A stretch of 64,000 nucleotides of DNA from an uncultured Colwellia sp. (GTDB lineage: Bacteria; Pseudomonadota; Gammaproteobacteria; Enterobacterales; Alteromonadaceae), in NCBI GenBank assembly GCA_913020705.1, contig CAJWBY010000003.1:4922-68921 (forward strand). Direction: 5' to 3'. Shown here one piece after another: positions 38,567-50,500 of the stretch; the stretch's first letter is position 1; the number at the start of each line of letters is the position of its first letter. A model generated the notes under the pieces. It worked only from the letters and a program-made list of their open reading frames with translations, made no database searches and was not told the origin of the DNA. The translations under genes and the position numbers were made by a program.

Positions 38567-39304
38567 ATGAAAAATATGATAATTGATAATTACGTTAAGT
38601 CGGATGAATCTTTAAGCGTTTCCCAATTAATGCAGTCGCCGTTTAAAACAGGGTCACTAATTGTTGATTTTACCCAAAACTTAGTCACGCTCGATGCCGA
38701 AGACTTAATACTACAACCCAAGGTTTTAGAGTTACTTATCATACTCTGTGCAGCTAATGGTAAAACGTTAAGTAAACAAACACTTATTGATAAGCTTTGG
38801 GCTAATACCATTGTAGGACCAGATTCGTTAGCAAATACCATGACGAGACTTCGAAAAATATTGAAGGATGATCCTAAAAATCCGATATTTATTAAAACCG
38901 TTCAGCGTAAAGGGTATTTATGGATCCCAAGTGTGCTTAGCGTAAAAGTAGTTAATCAACCATTTAGTATCAAAAAAAAATATTTCATAGTAGCGGGCTT
39001 GATTATGGGAGCTTCGGTATTTTTTATGTTTCCACAAAAGCCGAAGCCGGTTCCATTCCCATTTCCAGATCTATCAATCCAAAAGTTAGCAGAAGGAGGA
39101 TATGAAATTCAAGTGGGCATCGAAGGTGAATTAACCGAAGAAAAGAAAGCGGCTATGCTTGCCGAATTAAAGCGTATTACAGGGGAAGAACATTCCGATA
39201 TGGAATTTACGCTCGACTCAATAGCTCCTGCTTGTATTAATAAAATTGTTGATGGTAAAACGGTAATTGAAAAAAAATACTGTAAAAATGAAACAGCCAA
39301 ATAA
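38567..39304 (+). CDS. ToxR/CadC-like membrane-bound winged-helix regulator
   Basis: 245 aa. N-terminal OmpR-type winged helix (about 30-125: LQPKVLELLIILCAANGKTL, DSLANTMTRLRKILKDD, FIKTVQRKGYLWIPS), a single membrane segment (about 138-156, YFIVAGLIMGASVFFMF), then a short periplasmic part with two cysteines (PACINK and KKYCKN) that could form a disulfide as in ToxR. Direct regulation of the divergent protease-TonB gene is likely from the shared promoter region. No partner like ToxS is seen. Confidence 0.88.
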   Translation: MKNMIIDNYVKSDESLSVSQLMQSPFKTGSLIVDFTQNLVTLDAEDLILQPKVLELLIILCAANGKTLSKQTLIDKLWANTIVGPDSLANTMTRLRKILKDDPKNPIFIKTVQRKGYLWIPSVLSVKVVNQPFSIKKKYFIVAGLIMGASVFFMFPQKPKPVPFPFPDLSIQKLAEGGYEIQVGIEGELTEEKKAAMLAELKRITGEEHSDMEFTLDSIAPACINKIVDGKTVIEKKYCKNETAK

Positions 39305-39423
39305 CCAAACGATGCATTTAATATTGGATGAACTGGGTATACATGGTGACAGGAAAAACGCCCGTAATTGATGAATTAAATCTGCTCTATTTACCAATAA
39401 GAGGGAGTCTTACATAGTGGTAG

Positions 39424-39454
39424 AAAATAAAATTAAAGTGATCGTTATGATCAC
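39424..39454 (-). terminator. intrinsic terminator for the binding-protein gene
   Basis: Read on the minus strand: stem GTGATC / GATCAC with a 5-nt loop followed by a T-rich run (TTTAATTTTATTTT), 18 bp beyond the stop of the gene at 39472. Confidence 0.6.
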
Positions 39455-39471
39455 CTCAAAATATTTAGTCT

Positions 39472-40248
39472 TTAATCAACGACTGTTAATTCATACAATA
39501 ATTGTAACTCTTTGATGAAATCTGAGTTATTTCGTATAAATTCATTTACTTTATTAAGTAACTCGGGATGTTTCATTGTTGAAAGATAATAAGATCCTTT
39601 TGTAAGAGGTAACGAGGGGCAAAATTTAACGTTAAGGTTGGTTTCACTTTTTGAACGTTGAAATTTAGCAACATCTACATTCATATATGCTGCATCTATA
39701 CGTTTAAAGTTTAATGCACTTAACAAATGATCTGAACGTGTAAATTCAATGACTTTAATTTTATCCGCTAATATCTCTGCTAAATAGGGTTCGGGTGTAA
39801 AACCACGGATCACACCTAAATAAACAATATTTAGTGGTAAACTTTGATCTTTGTGTATAAATGTACCGTCAACATAGTATGTAATTGCATCGCTGTAATA
39901 AACTTTATGCCCTTGTTTATTTTTTATATTCCAGTTTGGATTATCAGGGTATTTAAAATCTACGGTATTACTGTTTAAAAAGTAATTATATAAACGTTTT
40001 ATAGGTAAAGGCGTGTAATGAAATTCTAGTTCATATGCATTTGAGAGCTTATCGAAAAAAGGTCTGGCAAAACCTGAGAAACCATCATCTGATGAATCTT
40101 TTTTACCATAATGAGGATAGTATTCAATGTCTTCAGTACCAATTTCATATGATTTATTAGGGGGGCTTTTCGCAAGACTCTCAGCAATATTTAGTATGGC
40201 TAATGTATAGAGTGTTAACTTAATTAAATTACGTATGAAACTGATCAT
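39472..40248 (-). CDS. periplasmic SBP_bac_3-like binding protein, orphan
   Basis: 258 aa with a signal peptide (to about ESLAKS) and an amino-acid-binding-protein fold: YYPHYGKKDSSDDGFSGFARPFFDKL at the start and ITYYVDGTFIHKD, GVIRGFTPEP, INVDVAKFQRS-like MNVDVAKFQRSK further on. No permease or ATPase is nearby, so it is not an evident transporter part; such lone proteins often feed sensor proteins such as the kinase at 34-37 kb. Ligand unknown. Confidence 0.78.
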   Translation of the reverse strand: MISFIRNLIKLTLYTLAILNIAESLAKSPPNKSYEIGTEDIEYYPHYGKKDSSDDGFSGFARPFFDKLSNAYELEFHYTPLPIKRLYNYFLNSNTVDFKYPDNPNWNIKNKQGHKVYYSDAITYYVDGTFIHKDQSLPLNIVYLGVIRGFTPEPYLAEILADKIKVIEFTRSDHLLSALNFKRIDAAYMNVDVAKFQRSKSETNLNVKFCPSLPLTKGSYYLSTMKHPELLNKVNEFIRNNSDFIKELQLLYELTVVD

Positions 40249-40666
40249 TGTCCATCCACATCATTGTATTTGAGATTAATTCCATTGTTTACATTATAGA
40301 AGTGCAGGCTTCAATTTAGTTTTCTGTTTCTCAATCCAGAATGAACATCCTGTCAAAGTTACCTGTCTCACCAAACAGTTTAGTCAAATTAATGATTGTT
40401 GCGTGTTAATTTAATAAATATTTTGTTAATTATTTGAACATTTTTAAATAAATCTTCTATTATTATTTTGATGTTAGGTATGAAATATACTGTGAGGTCG
40501 AATTTATAAGGGTCACTTATTTAACGTGAGAATTAAGATCCAAGATGGATGTTTTTTGTCAAAAAAGGATGTTTGATCAACCAGATATTATAATAACGTG
40601 ACTAAAAAATATAGATTGAAACATAGACTATAATTACCTGAATATATGGTTTAAGAAGGCTAATCA

Positions 40667-41506
40667 ATGAAAAATAATATACTTTACAACTTTGTTGCAA
40701 CACAGTTATTTGCGTTAATAACTTTGTTTAGCATTCCTGCTTTTTCAGAAACCTGGAGTAAAACAGAAGTACAGCTGCAAGCCTTTGGCGAATTAGAGAG
40801 AGTGGGAACAGGCGGTACAGCAGAAGCGACTATTCTGACTTTCCAACATGCTGGTGGTTGGGAGTATGGTGACAATTTTTTCTTCGTTGATCATTCCCGT
40901 CATAGTGTAAACAACGATGCAAATTTTGCTGTTGCAGACAGTAGTGAATTCTATGGTGAATGGTATTCAAGTTTTAGCTTAGGTGCTATTTCTGGCAATG
41001 ATTTATCATTGGGTATCGTCAAAGATCTTAGTCTCGTAATAGGCAGTAATTTTGCACCAGAAGTTGACAGTATGTGGGTGTTACCGTGAGTTAAACTCTC
41101 ATTAGATTTACCCGGTTTTGCTTTTGCCAGTGTTACTGTAACAGGCTTTATGCATCAAGGCGGTGGAGATTCCAATTCTCAAGTTTTTACCATTGTTGAT
41201 GAAGACTCAAGTTTTATGGTTGACTTTGCTTGGGCGTACCCTTTCAAAATAGGTTCAATGAATTGGACTATAGAAGGTCATTTAGAGTATATCAATGGAC
41301 GAACACAAACGAGTAACTTTCGAACGGCTGAATTAGAATCTTGGGTTTTGTTTCAACCACAAGTACGTTTAGATTTAGGTGAAGTTTTAGGCAATAAGGC
41401 AGGAAAATTATTTGCCGGTATTGAATACCAATATTGGAAGAACAAATTGGGTGAAAAAGGTACGGATGATAATGCTTTACAGATGTTAATAGTATGGCGC
41501 TTCTAA
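40667..41506 (+). pseudogene. Tsx-like outer-membrane nucleoside channel with in-frame TGA
   Basis: From the ATG at 40667 the frame gives a signal peptide (to about PAFSE) and a Tsx/nucleoside-channel barrel (TFQHAGGWEYGDNFFFVDHS, FYGEWYSSFSLGAIS), then TGA at 41087-41089, then continues in the same frame to 41506 with the rest of the barrel (LPGFAFASVTV, NWTIEGHLEYINGRT, AGIEYQYWKNKLG) and a C-terminal WRF. The stop replaces a residue within LP-x-VKLSLDLPG, consistent with a single G-to-T change of a Gly codon. Total about 279 codons, normal for the family. As written it cannot make a complete barrel. Confidence 0.82.
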
Positions 41507-41574
41507 TTATTATGTAGCCTTAAAATCGCGATTTAAAAATAAGTTATTACTGAGTAAAAAATAGGAATGATTAA

Positions 41575-43456
41575 ATGTTATTAAAACAAAAGTTATACGT
41601 CAGTTTAATTTTAGCAATAGTGATTCCTTTAACTATTTCTACTCTTCTTTTTACTCATAGTATACGTACCCATACTGAACAAAAGCTCGCTAAAGATGAT
41701 TTGCCAACCGCCTTAAATGAAGTAAAGAATGGGATAGAATTAGCATTATCGATTCCAATCATCGTCTCTAAAGAAATAGCACAGAACTCATTTGTAATTA
41801 ACTGGTTGAGCGGTAATGAAGTAGAAGATCAGCAAGATTCCTTTATTCAATACTTATCCGACATTAGAAATAAGAATGATGCGATTAGTGCATATATCGT
41901 TTCTGAAAAATCGGGAAACTATTATACCAATTCAGGTATTGATCGTAGGGTAGATAGAGAAAAAGATAAATGGTTTTATAGTTTTTTAGCATCAGATAAA
42001 CCTTTTGAATTAAGTTTAGATGTAGATAAAACAACTCAAAAGTTAGTTGTTTTTATTAATTATGCCGTAGAAGTTGATGGCGTTCGTTCAGGCATTGCTG
42101 GTATAGGGCTTTCTCTCGATTCTATGACCAGTTTAGTCAGTAATTATAGAATTGGTGAAGAAGGTTTTGTTTATTTAGTCTCGAGTAATGGAGAAATTAT
42201 GCTCCATGGAGATAAAGCTAAAATTGGAAGGTCCATTAAACTTTTTGCCATAAAAGATGGCCAGTTAGTTGATAAAGATAGGGATGGTGAAGATTATGTT
42301 ATTTCAAGTACACCGCTTAACTCTTTAAACTGGCACTTAGTGGCGGAAATCCCACAAGAACAGCTTTATGGACCTATTAATAGTGCAATAAATAAAAATA
42401 TATTTTTTGGGGCTGTTATCGCTTTATTAGGGTTTATTTTAGTCAGGATGTTGGCGGGACAAATTTTAAAAACCTATAGAACAAATTACTGATGCAGTTA
42501 CCGCACTTACAGAAAAAGATGGTGATCTAACGGCAAGATTACCAGCTAAAGAAAAGCATGAAATAGGTAATTTAGCGACAAGATTTAATTTATTTATAGA
42601 ACAACTACATGAGATGTTTAAGCAAGTCTCTGTTTCTGCAGAACAAGTTCAAAATATTGCAGGGCATGTTCAAGGAAAAGTTCAAGAGGCAGCTAGTTTA
42701 GCTGAAATGCAATCATCGAATACTCAAACGGTGGCTGCTGCGGTTAATGAAATGGAGGTCACGGTACAAGACATATCTAATAATGCTAATGGTGCTTCAG
42801 AAATAGCAATAACGACAGAAGAAACCAACCATAAAGGTGCAAAATTTGTTAATCATACAATATCTCAAATGGAAGTTTTAGAGTCTTCAATGGTAACATC
42901 GGTTAAATCAGTAACGGAGCTTTCAACTGAAATAAAATCGATTAGTCACGTGTTAGAAGTTATAAAAGGTATTTCTGAACAAACTAATTTACTCGCGCTA
43001 AATGCCGCTATTGAAGCTGCAAGAGCAGGAGAGCAAGGACGAGGTTTTGCTGTTGTTGCCGATGAAGTTAGAACGCTAGCAAAAAGAACGGCTGAATCTA
43101 CAGAGCAAATTAATGAGATGATAGCTAGCCTAAACGCTAAAGCCTCAGCAACTGTTTCTTCAATCGAACTTGGTAGCAAAAATACCCTTGAAAGTGCTGA
43201 ACGATTGAAACAAACGGGCAGTACCTTGGACAACATTGCTCAAGAAATTATCAGTTTAACTGAAATCAATACATCTGTAGCGTCAGCGACAAGAGAACAA
43301 ACGCTAGCAACTGCCGAAATTAGTCAAAATATTGTAATGATTGCTACCTCTGCAGATCAAACCAAAGACAACATGATCCAATCTGAGGAATTGTGCGAAG
43401 GGTTGCACAATGAATCGAAAGCACTTAAGGAATTAATTGGAAAGTTTACTATTTAG
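41575..43456 (+). pseudogene. methyl-accepting chemotaxis protein, frameshifted in the HAMP region
   Basis: Chemoreceptor split by a single-base shift. The first part (41575-42492) has TM1, a double-Cache-type periplasmic sensor (about 35-275) and TM2; translation then leaves frame at the five-A run 42468-42472. Removing one A restores [21 protein letters not shown], a normal HAMP, joined in frame to the signalling domain (42614-43456), which has the hairpin tip [20 protein letters not shown] and [15 protein letters not shown]. All domains are otherwise complete (about 626 codons). Either a recent mutation, a phase-variable homopolymer, or a sequencing error. Confidence 0.88.
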
Positions 43457-43508
43457 CCTATTGTAAAGAATACTTTCTCCAGCACTTTGATGTTCATTAG
43501 CATTAAAT

Positions 43509-44786
43509 TTAGAGGTCATTCTCTATTATTTCAATTCTGTTTCGACCGTTATTCTTAGCTTGATACATCGCTTTGTCTGCATCATTGATCAATTGTTCGA
43601 AAGTATTATGTTTATCGCTAAAAGCACAAATACCTATACTTACCGTCACGCAAACTTCATTACCTTCAAATTTTGTGGAGTTTCTAGCTAAAGAACGTTG
43701 GATTCGACTGGCTGTTTGTATTGCACCACTTAATTCGCTGTCAGGTAAAATAATAATGAACTCTTCACCTCCATAACGCGCAAAAAAGTCAATGTTTCGT
43801 ATTTCTTTACTGCAAACATTACAAAGGTTTTTCAGAGCCTCGTCTCCGAACAAATGACCAAATTCATCGTTAATTTTTTTAAATAAATCACAATCAACCA
43901 TAATTAACGCTAATGGGCTTTTAGTTCTTCGTGCACGAGAAAATTCATAATGTCCTCTTTCAAACAAGGCACGGCGGTTTGCGATTTTGGTTAGAGGGTC
44001 AGTATTCGACAGTTGCTCTAATTCATGTGTTCTTTCATCAACAATTTTTTTCATTGATGCTAAAGATACAGTGGTTGAACTTAATTTTTTGTTCATAGCA
44101 TTGAATGCCTGAGCGATACTATTAAATTCTTCAGATTGATTAGAGAGTTGTATTTTTTGAAAATTCCCACTGTGATTCTTTTCAAAGGCTGACTTTACTT
44201 CTTTGAGTGATGTTTTAAAGATTCTAACAACGTTAAAAGCCCCATAAACGAGAGTGAAAATGACGAGTGCTAATATAGACAAAACAAATATTATTTGATT
44301 CCTAATAATATTCTTAATATCTTTTTGCGCAATAGTAGAAAGTTGCATGGAATCAGAACGAATGGCTTCTAATTGTGTTAGTAATCTAATTTTTAAATGC
44401 TTCTTAATTGTTTCATCTGCATTTTTTAATTTATTTTTATTAATGGCATTAAATAAGCGCATTACATTTCTGTTTTGGCTTTTAATGCTATTTTGAATCG
44501 TGTGTTGTTGTGGTGTTAAATGAGGTACAAGTTGAAGTAATTCTTCAAATTTTTTTGCTAAGGCAAACCATTTTTTAGCGTTGTAATTGCTGGCGTAAAT
44601 GTTTTCACGTGTAATAAACTGTTTTAAGGTATTTGTATGCCCTTCAATCATATTGGCATACTTTTCACGTTTTGATGCGACATCAATAACCTGAGTCGAC
44701 CATAAAATGCTTATAACTAGCACTACAAATAATAAGCAACTGCTTATTGTAAAAAAATAAATTTGGTGATGTAAACTCAATTTCAT
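43509..44786 (-). CDS. diguanylate cyclase with periplasmic sensor and HAMP
   Basis: 425-aa membrane protein: TM1 about 8-30, periplasmic helical domain, TM2 about 168-190, HAMP about 190-245, GGDEF domain about 255-425 with RYGGEEF (active GGEEF form). The RxxD inhibitory site is not obvious. It makes cyclic-di-GMP. It lies 13 bp downstream of the NMT1-type binding protein on the same strand; the pair may form a ligand-sensing unit. Confidence 0.9.
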   Translation of the reverse strand: MKLSLHHQIYFFTISSCLLFVVLVISILWSTQVIDVASKREKYANMIEGHTNTLKQFITRENIYASNYNAKKWFALAKKFEELLQLVPHLTPQQHTIQNSIKSQNRNVMRLFNAINKNKLKNADETIKKHLKIRLLTQLEAIRSDSMQLSTIAQKDIKNIIRNQIIFVLSILALVIFTLVYGAFNVVRIFKTSLKEVKSAFEKNHSGNFQKIQLSNQSEEFNSIAQAFNAMNKKLSSTTVSLASMKKIVDERTHELEQLSNTDPLTKIANRRALFERGHYEFSRARRTKSPLALIMVDCDLFKKINDEFGHLFGDEALKNLCNVCSKEIRNIDFFARYGGEEFIIILPDSELSGAIQTASRIQRSLARNSTKFEGNEVCVTVSIGICAFSDKHNTFEQLINDADKAMYQAKNNGRNRIEIIENDL

Positions 44787-44799
44787 AAAAACTTCCCAT

Positions 44800-45819
44800 T
44801 TATAGCGGTATATTTACGGCCCCAGGTTCGACCTGTAATAATGCTCTACTATCAATAAAACGCTCTGAATTAGGAATTTCATTAAATTCACTCATTTGTG
44901 TTTCCACAGCCCATATTGCTTGAGAATTAATGTTCAATATTAGCGACTGATTTAGTCCAAGTTTAAAAATGTAATCAGGCCAAACCCAGTCAATAAATGC
45001 AGGGTCTAATTCAAGGGCATCAATCACAATTTTTTTAGATTCTTTTGGGTGCGAAACAATATAATTAATCGCTGTTTGTAGCCCTTGAATAACACATTTC
45101 GCTTTTTCCACAAGTTGATTATCTGCTGTTTGTGAAATTAAGTTGAAACTCAATGTACTTAAGCTCTTGGTGTCATGAATTTTTATTTGATCACCCAATA
45201 ATTGTAATGCTTTAAATACAAAGGGCTCCCAAGCAACAATAGCATCAACTTCGTTATTACTGAAACCATGTATCAATTCGTCTGGCTTATAATTATATAA
45301 TTGAACATGTTCCATTGTTAAACCTTCAATAGCTAATAAAGTACTTAAAAGGTATTCGCTAGCCGTTCCTTTAGTAACACCTACTCTTTTTTCTTTCAGT
45401 TCCGTTACTGATGTAACCCTATCAGAAGAGCGTGTAATTAATTTCACATCATTATCAGATTGAACAAACATGGCATGTGTAACAAACTTTTGCTTAGTTA
45501 AACTTTTAAAAGCGATGACTGAGTCGGAACTCGTACCAAAATCAACGTCACCATTCATTACTTTCTCAAATGCAATTTGACCTCCTTTCACTTCAGTGTA
45601 TTCAACCTCAACACAGGTTTCATCAAATGAATTTATGGATTTAGCGACATAAAAAGGTGTAGATAACGGTGTTTTAGAAACCGCGATAGTAACGGGGTGT
45701 TTATCCATACTCCAAAAATATTGCAAATTGAAATAGAATCCTAAAATTCCAATAGTTATTGTGATAAAAATGATAAAAGAATATTTTGCACTCAAATTAT
45801 TTACCTTCAATTTTGTCAT
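44800..45819 (-). CDS. NMT1/THI5-type substrate-binding protein, cotranscribed with GGDEF gene
   Basis: 339 aa with one N-terminal hydrophobic segment (about 14-32) and an SsuA/TauA/THI5-like domain: VTIAVSKTPLSTPFYVAKS, GDVDFGTSSDSVIAF, KRVGVTKGTASEYLL and VDAIVAWEPFVFKAL. These bind sulfonates, pyrimidine precursors or similar. No ABC permease is nearby, and the adjoining gene is a diguanylate cyclase, which favours a sensory role. Start choice: the ATG at 45819. Confidence 0.87.
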   Translation of the reverse strand: MTKLKVNNLSAKYSFIIFITITIGILGFYFNLQYFWSMDKHPVTIAVSKTPLSTPFYVAKSINSFDETCVEVEYTEVKGGQIAFEKVMNGDVDFGTSSDSVIAFKSLTKQKFVTHAMFVQSDNDVKLITRSSDRVTSVTELKEKRVGVTKGTASEYLLSTLLAIEGLTMEHVQLYNYKPDELIHGFSNNEVDAIVAWEPFVFKALQLLGDQIKIHDTKSLSTLSFNLISQTADNQLVEKAKCVIQGLQTAINYIVSHPKESKKIVIDALELDPAFIDWVWPDYIFKLGLNQSLILNINSQAIWAVETQMSEFNEIPNSERFIDSRALLQVEPGAVNIPL

Positions 45820-46079
45820 GCGTACTTAACCAATAATTTGGTTAAAGTCATTGTTCTACATAAGTTAACTTTAGTCGCCAAAATAGGTGTTAGCCAATTA
45901 CCTTTATGAATTACAATGAGCGGTATTCAATGTAGCCTAATTTTTAATATTTATCATTTATGCTTTACTCGCCATGCTTTAATCTCTAAGTATCATTGAA
46001 TGTGATGAAACAATATTACTTTGTGCTTTACTCTTGATATAGTCAATTTATTATTCAGGGGCTCGCAAATATATAAATA

Positions 46080-47347
46080 ATGAAATTTCCTCATACCAAA
46101 GCGATTACCACATTTACTGTACTCTTTATGTTCATGGCGATTATTTCGCTAATTGCCATTAAGAAACTACAACACTCTTCATCAATTGCTCTTGCTGCTC
46201 GTACAGCAATTGTTTTAGCCTCGACTATTAATCAAGCAAGAATATCTTATAGTAAAAATGCAGTTTCTGCGTTGAGCGAACATCCTGATATATTAGTGCA
46301 AGCGAAATATCATGGGGAAAATATGCCATTCCAAACCCCGCAACGTTTGCCATTGAATTAGGAGAAGCAATTTCTGATCCTGAAAATGGCTTAATATTGC
46401 ATACTTTTAGTAATTACCCTTTTGCTAGCAGGCACCATAATTCTGGTCCACAAGATGATTTTCAAATAACGGCATTGAAAAATTTAAACGCAAATAATCG
46501 CATTTTTGAACGTGTTGAAATGATCGGCAACATCGATGTGCTCAGACACGCCGAAGCTATCTTTATGGAAAAAAGCTGTATTGATTGTCATAATTATCAT
46601 CCCGATAGCCCTAAAAAAGATTGGAAAGTAGGGGATATGCGTGGCGCGGTTGATATTAGTATTCCATTGAGCGGTGATGAAGGTTTAACCGAAACAATTC
46701 AATATGCGTACATTGTGTTTATCGTTTTTTCAGTAATCGGTATGTTTTTTATGTTTATCACCTTACATAGGGCAAAAAATTTGTCGAAAGAACTAGAAAT
46801 ACAAGTTGATAAACGAACGGCAACCTTAAATGAGCTTGCACATACTGACGCCTTAACTTTGATTGCTAACCGTCGGCATTTTGATGACTTTAGCCACAAA
46901 ATGTTGGCTAAAAAATCTAAAACCATTTGGCCTATTGCATTTTTAATTTATGATTTAGATAATTTTAAAAATATTAACGACACCTATGGGCATGACATTG
47001 GTGATGAATGTCTAAAAACCACAGTCAACACTGTTAACTTAGCTTTACTTAAGCATGGTGATTTCCATGCAAGAATAGGCGGGGAAGAATTTGCAATTAT
47101 TTTACAAGGTATAACGCAAGCTGGGTTAGCAAAAGTAACGGAACAAATATTAGCAAATGTACGAAATGCTGTTATAGCCAATAATCCCGATGTGAGTTTT
47201 ACTTGCAGTATTGGTTCAACATGGGTGTCTTCTGGCAGCAATGTTACCGTGAAGAAAATGATGTCGATTGCAGACCAAGCACTTTATAAAGCGAAATTTA
47301 ACGGCAGGAATCAGGCTTGTCATATAGACTTTAGTGATACGTTATAG
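46080..47347 (+). pseudogene. heme-c sensor (Tll0287-like) diguanylate cyclase, frameshifted
   Basis: Frame from 46080 encodes an N-terminal membrane segment and the start of a DUF3365/Tll0287-like periplasmic domain, then is lost at about 46321-46325; adding one base there (GAAAATATGCC, probably missing an A) joins it to IPNPATFAIELGEAISDPENG and onward to 47347. The second part has a c-type heme motif CIDCH, a second membrane segment and a GGDEF domain with RIGGEEFAII. The whole would be about 420 residues. Loss of frame separates the sensor N-terminus; an internal start could still make a partial protein. Confidence 0.85.
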
Positions 47348-47590
47348 CTCCTATATTGAGAGTGATTTTCCAAAAGGTGAAGCTTATTTATTTTTATAAT
47401 ATTTTAAGATTGAGTACATTCATTAAGGTACTGATTATTAGCTTATTATACCTAGATAGTGTCAATATAGTGTCTATACTTAAAGCTATTTAATATCCAT
47501 AACGAATCAAACTAAATACGTGATTACGGAAATAGTCTCGTTAAGTTGAAATATGAAAGGGTTGCCCCTCAATGATTGAAATTACATAAC

Positions 47591-50500
47591 ATGATTGATT
47601 TAACAGATATGAAATCACTAGAAAATAAAATTAAACGTCGTAATTCATTAGCGACTTATTTAATTGCTATGTTAATAAGCATTTCATTTTTAAGTTTGAT
47701 GTTTCTATCGAAACAACAAGATAAAGTAGCCGAAACGATTAACCTTTCCGGTAGTCAAAGAATGCTATCACAAAAAATCGCTTACCTTGCTTATCAACAT
47801 TATCAGAATGTAATGGTTTCTGAGATTGACAAAACGCTAATAATTGATTTATTTGACACCGCAACACTATTTTCAACGAATCAAAAATCTTTGACAAACC
47901 TGGTCATTAATAAATCTGGCATTATGCCAAAGGAAGTAAGTGCGTTGTATTTTAGCGCGCCAATCGATCTTAATAATCAAGTTGATTTCTATGTGGCAGA
48001 GGCCATTGCGTTAAGTCAAACCCAAGATAAAGTAATAGCGACAAGAATCATTGAGCAAAATTTTAATCGAGACTATATCGATGACTTTCTCGCCTCACTC
48101 GATTTAGTGGTAACAACAATTGAACAACATACTAACCAGCGTATTGCTTATATTGAAAGACTAGAAGCAGCCTTATGGTTAATCACAATTTTATTATTAG
48201 TATTAATAAACGTATATATTTTTAGACCGTTACAGCGACTCATCAGTCATAGCCACAATGCACTCTTATTGTCTAAAAGACAAAGTGCAGAGTTAACGCT
48301 TGCGATAAATAAGCATGCCATTGTTTATAGAGTAAGTATGAATAAAAAGGGTTCGTTAACGGAGGTCAATCAGGCTTTTCTCGATTTTTATTGTTATAGC
48401 GAAGCAGAAATTATTGGTCAAAGTGTATTTAAAATTTGTAGTGCCAGTTATACCCCTCAATTTTATAAAGCAGTATTTAAAGAGTGTATAGCTCAAGAGT
48501 TTTGGCATGGTGAATCAATTAATAAAATTAAAGATGGGCGAGAGTTGTGGTTAAGTACAACAATAGTCCCTCTCATAAATGATGAAAATAAAATTGAATC
48601 ATTTATTGTTATTCAAAATGATATCAGTGGTATAAAGCAAACTGAACAATCACTTAATCAGTTGCATGAAATAACGTCTGAAATAGATAAAACACTAAAT
48701 GATAAAATTCAAAAAATACTCGTACTTGGCAAACAAATATTTAATTTACCTCTCGCTTTAATTAGTGAAATACACGAACAAGAATATTGTGTTATTCATT
48801 GCCATACACCTAACGATGAAATTAATCCGGGTGATAAATTTGATTTAGAGAACACTTATTGCTGTCATACATTAAAGGCAGAAAAGGCGGTTTCTTTTCA
48901 TCAGGCAGGTGCAAGTTCAATAAAAAATCACCCTTGTTATCAAGCTTTTGGTTTAGAAAGTTATATTGGCGTGCCTCTTATTGTTAATGGTAAACGGTTT
49001 GGCACTTTAAACTTTTCTGGCCCAGAGCCATCATCTAGACCATTTACTCGCCGAGAGTTAGATCTGATTCAATTATTTTCTCACTGGATAAGCGCAGAAC
49101 TCACTCGTGCTAAGCATCAAGAAGAATTCTTAAGCCAGCAATCTTTAATGGAAGAAATGGGCCTTCAAGCGCGCATTGGTGCTTGGGAAGTTGACCTCAT
49201 TAATAACAAAATTTACTGGTCAAGCATGACAAAAGAAATACATGAAGTGCCAAGCGATTATCAGCCAGAACTATCAACGGCTATTAACTTTTACAAAGAA
49301 GGAGAGAGCAGAGATAGGGTACAGACTTTAGTTGTAAATAGTATGGAAAATGGCACCGCGTATGAAGAAGACTTACAGATGGTTACGGCTAAAGGGAATG
49401 AAATTTGGGTGTCGGCTCGAGGCCGTTCTGAATTTGTAAACGGAGTTTGTGTTCGCATGTATGGTTCGTTTCAAGATATTACCGACAAAACGACAATTCA
49501 ACAAAGCATAGCCAAACAAAACCAGCGAATGGCATTGGCGGCAGACTCTGCGAGAATAGGGATTTGGGAGCTTAATCTTGTGACCAATGAATTAAAGTGG
49601 GACGATTGGATGTTCAAATTATATGGCATTCCTGAAAACCAAACGTTGAGTGCCTTTGAGGCCATAGGAAAAGGACTTCATCCTGATGATAAAGATGAGG
49701 CGGTTGCCTATATTTATCAGGTTATTAAAGATAATAGCCGGTATGATGATCAGTTCCGGATCGTTTGGCCAACGGGTGAAATTAAATATATAAAGGCAGT
49801 GGCCAGTATCATTTATGATAGTGATGATCAGCCTATATCGATGATAGGGGTAAGTTATGACGTTACTTTATTAGCAGAAAATGAAATAGCGCTTATCAAA
49901 GCTAAAGAACAAGCTGAAATAGCGGTAACGGCTAAAAACGAATTTTTTGCTAGTATGAGCCACGAAATAAGAACACCGATGAATGGCGTTATCGGCATGC
50001 TTGATTTAGTAAAAGATTCACCGCTAAATCCAGAGCAAAAACACCGAGTTGGTATTGCTCAACAAAGTGCTACTTCATTACTATCATTAATTAACGACAT
50101 TTTAGATTTTTCCAAAATAGATGCTAATAAATTAGAACTTGAAAATATCAGTTTTAATCTTCCTGAAATGGTGGGTGATTTAGCTGAGTCATTTGCTCAA
50201 CAAGCACAAAACAAAGGTTTAGAGTTAATTGTAGATCTCGTTGATTGTGAAGAATCACTTGTGATTGGAGATTCAAACCGAATTCGCCAAATACTCACTA
50301 ATCTATTAGCGAATGCGATCAAATTTACTAAGAAAGGTGAGGTAATCATCCGACTGAGTCAGCACCATCATTCTGCTACTCATTGGAGAATGACGGCTGT
50401 TGTGTCTGACACTGGCATAGGCATTTCAAAAGAGAAACAGAATGAACTTTTTGAAGTATTTAGTCAGGTTGACGCATCTACGACACGAGAGTATGGCGGC

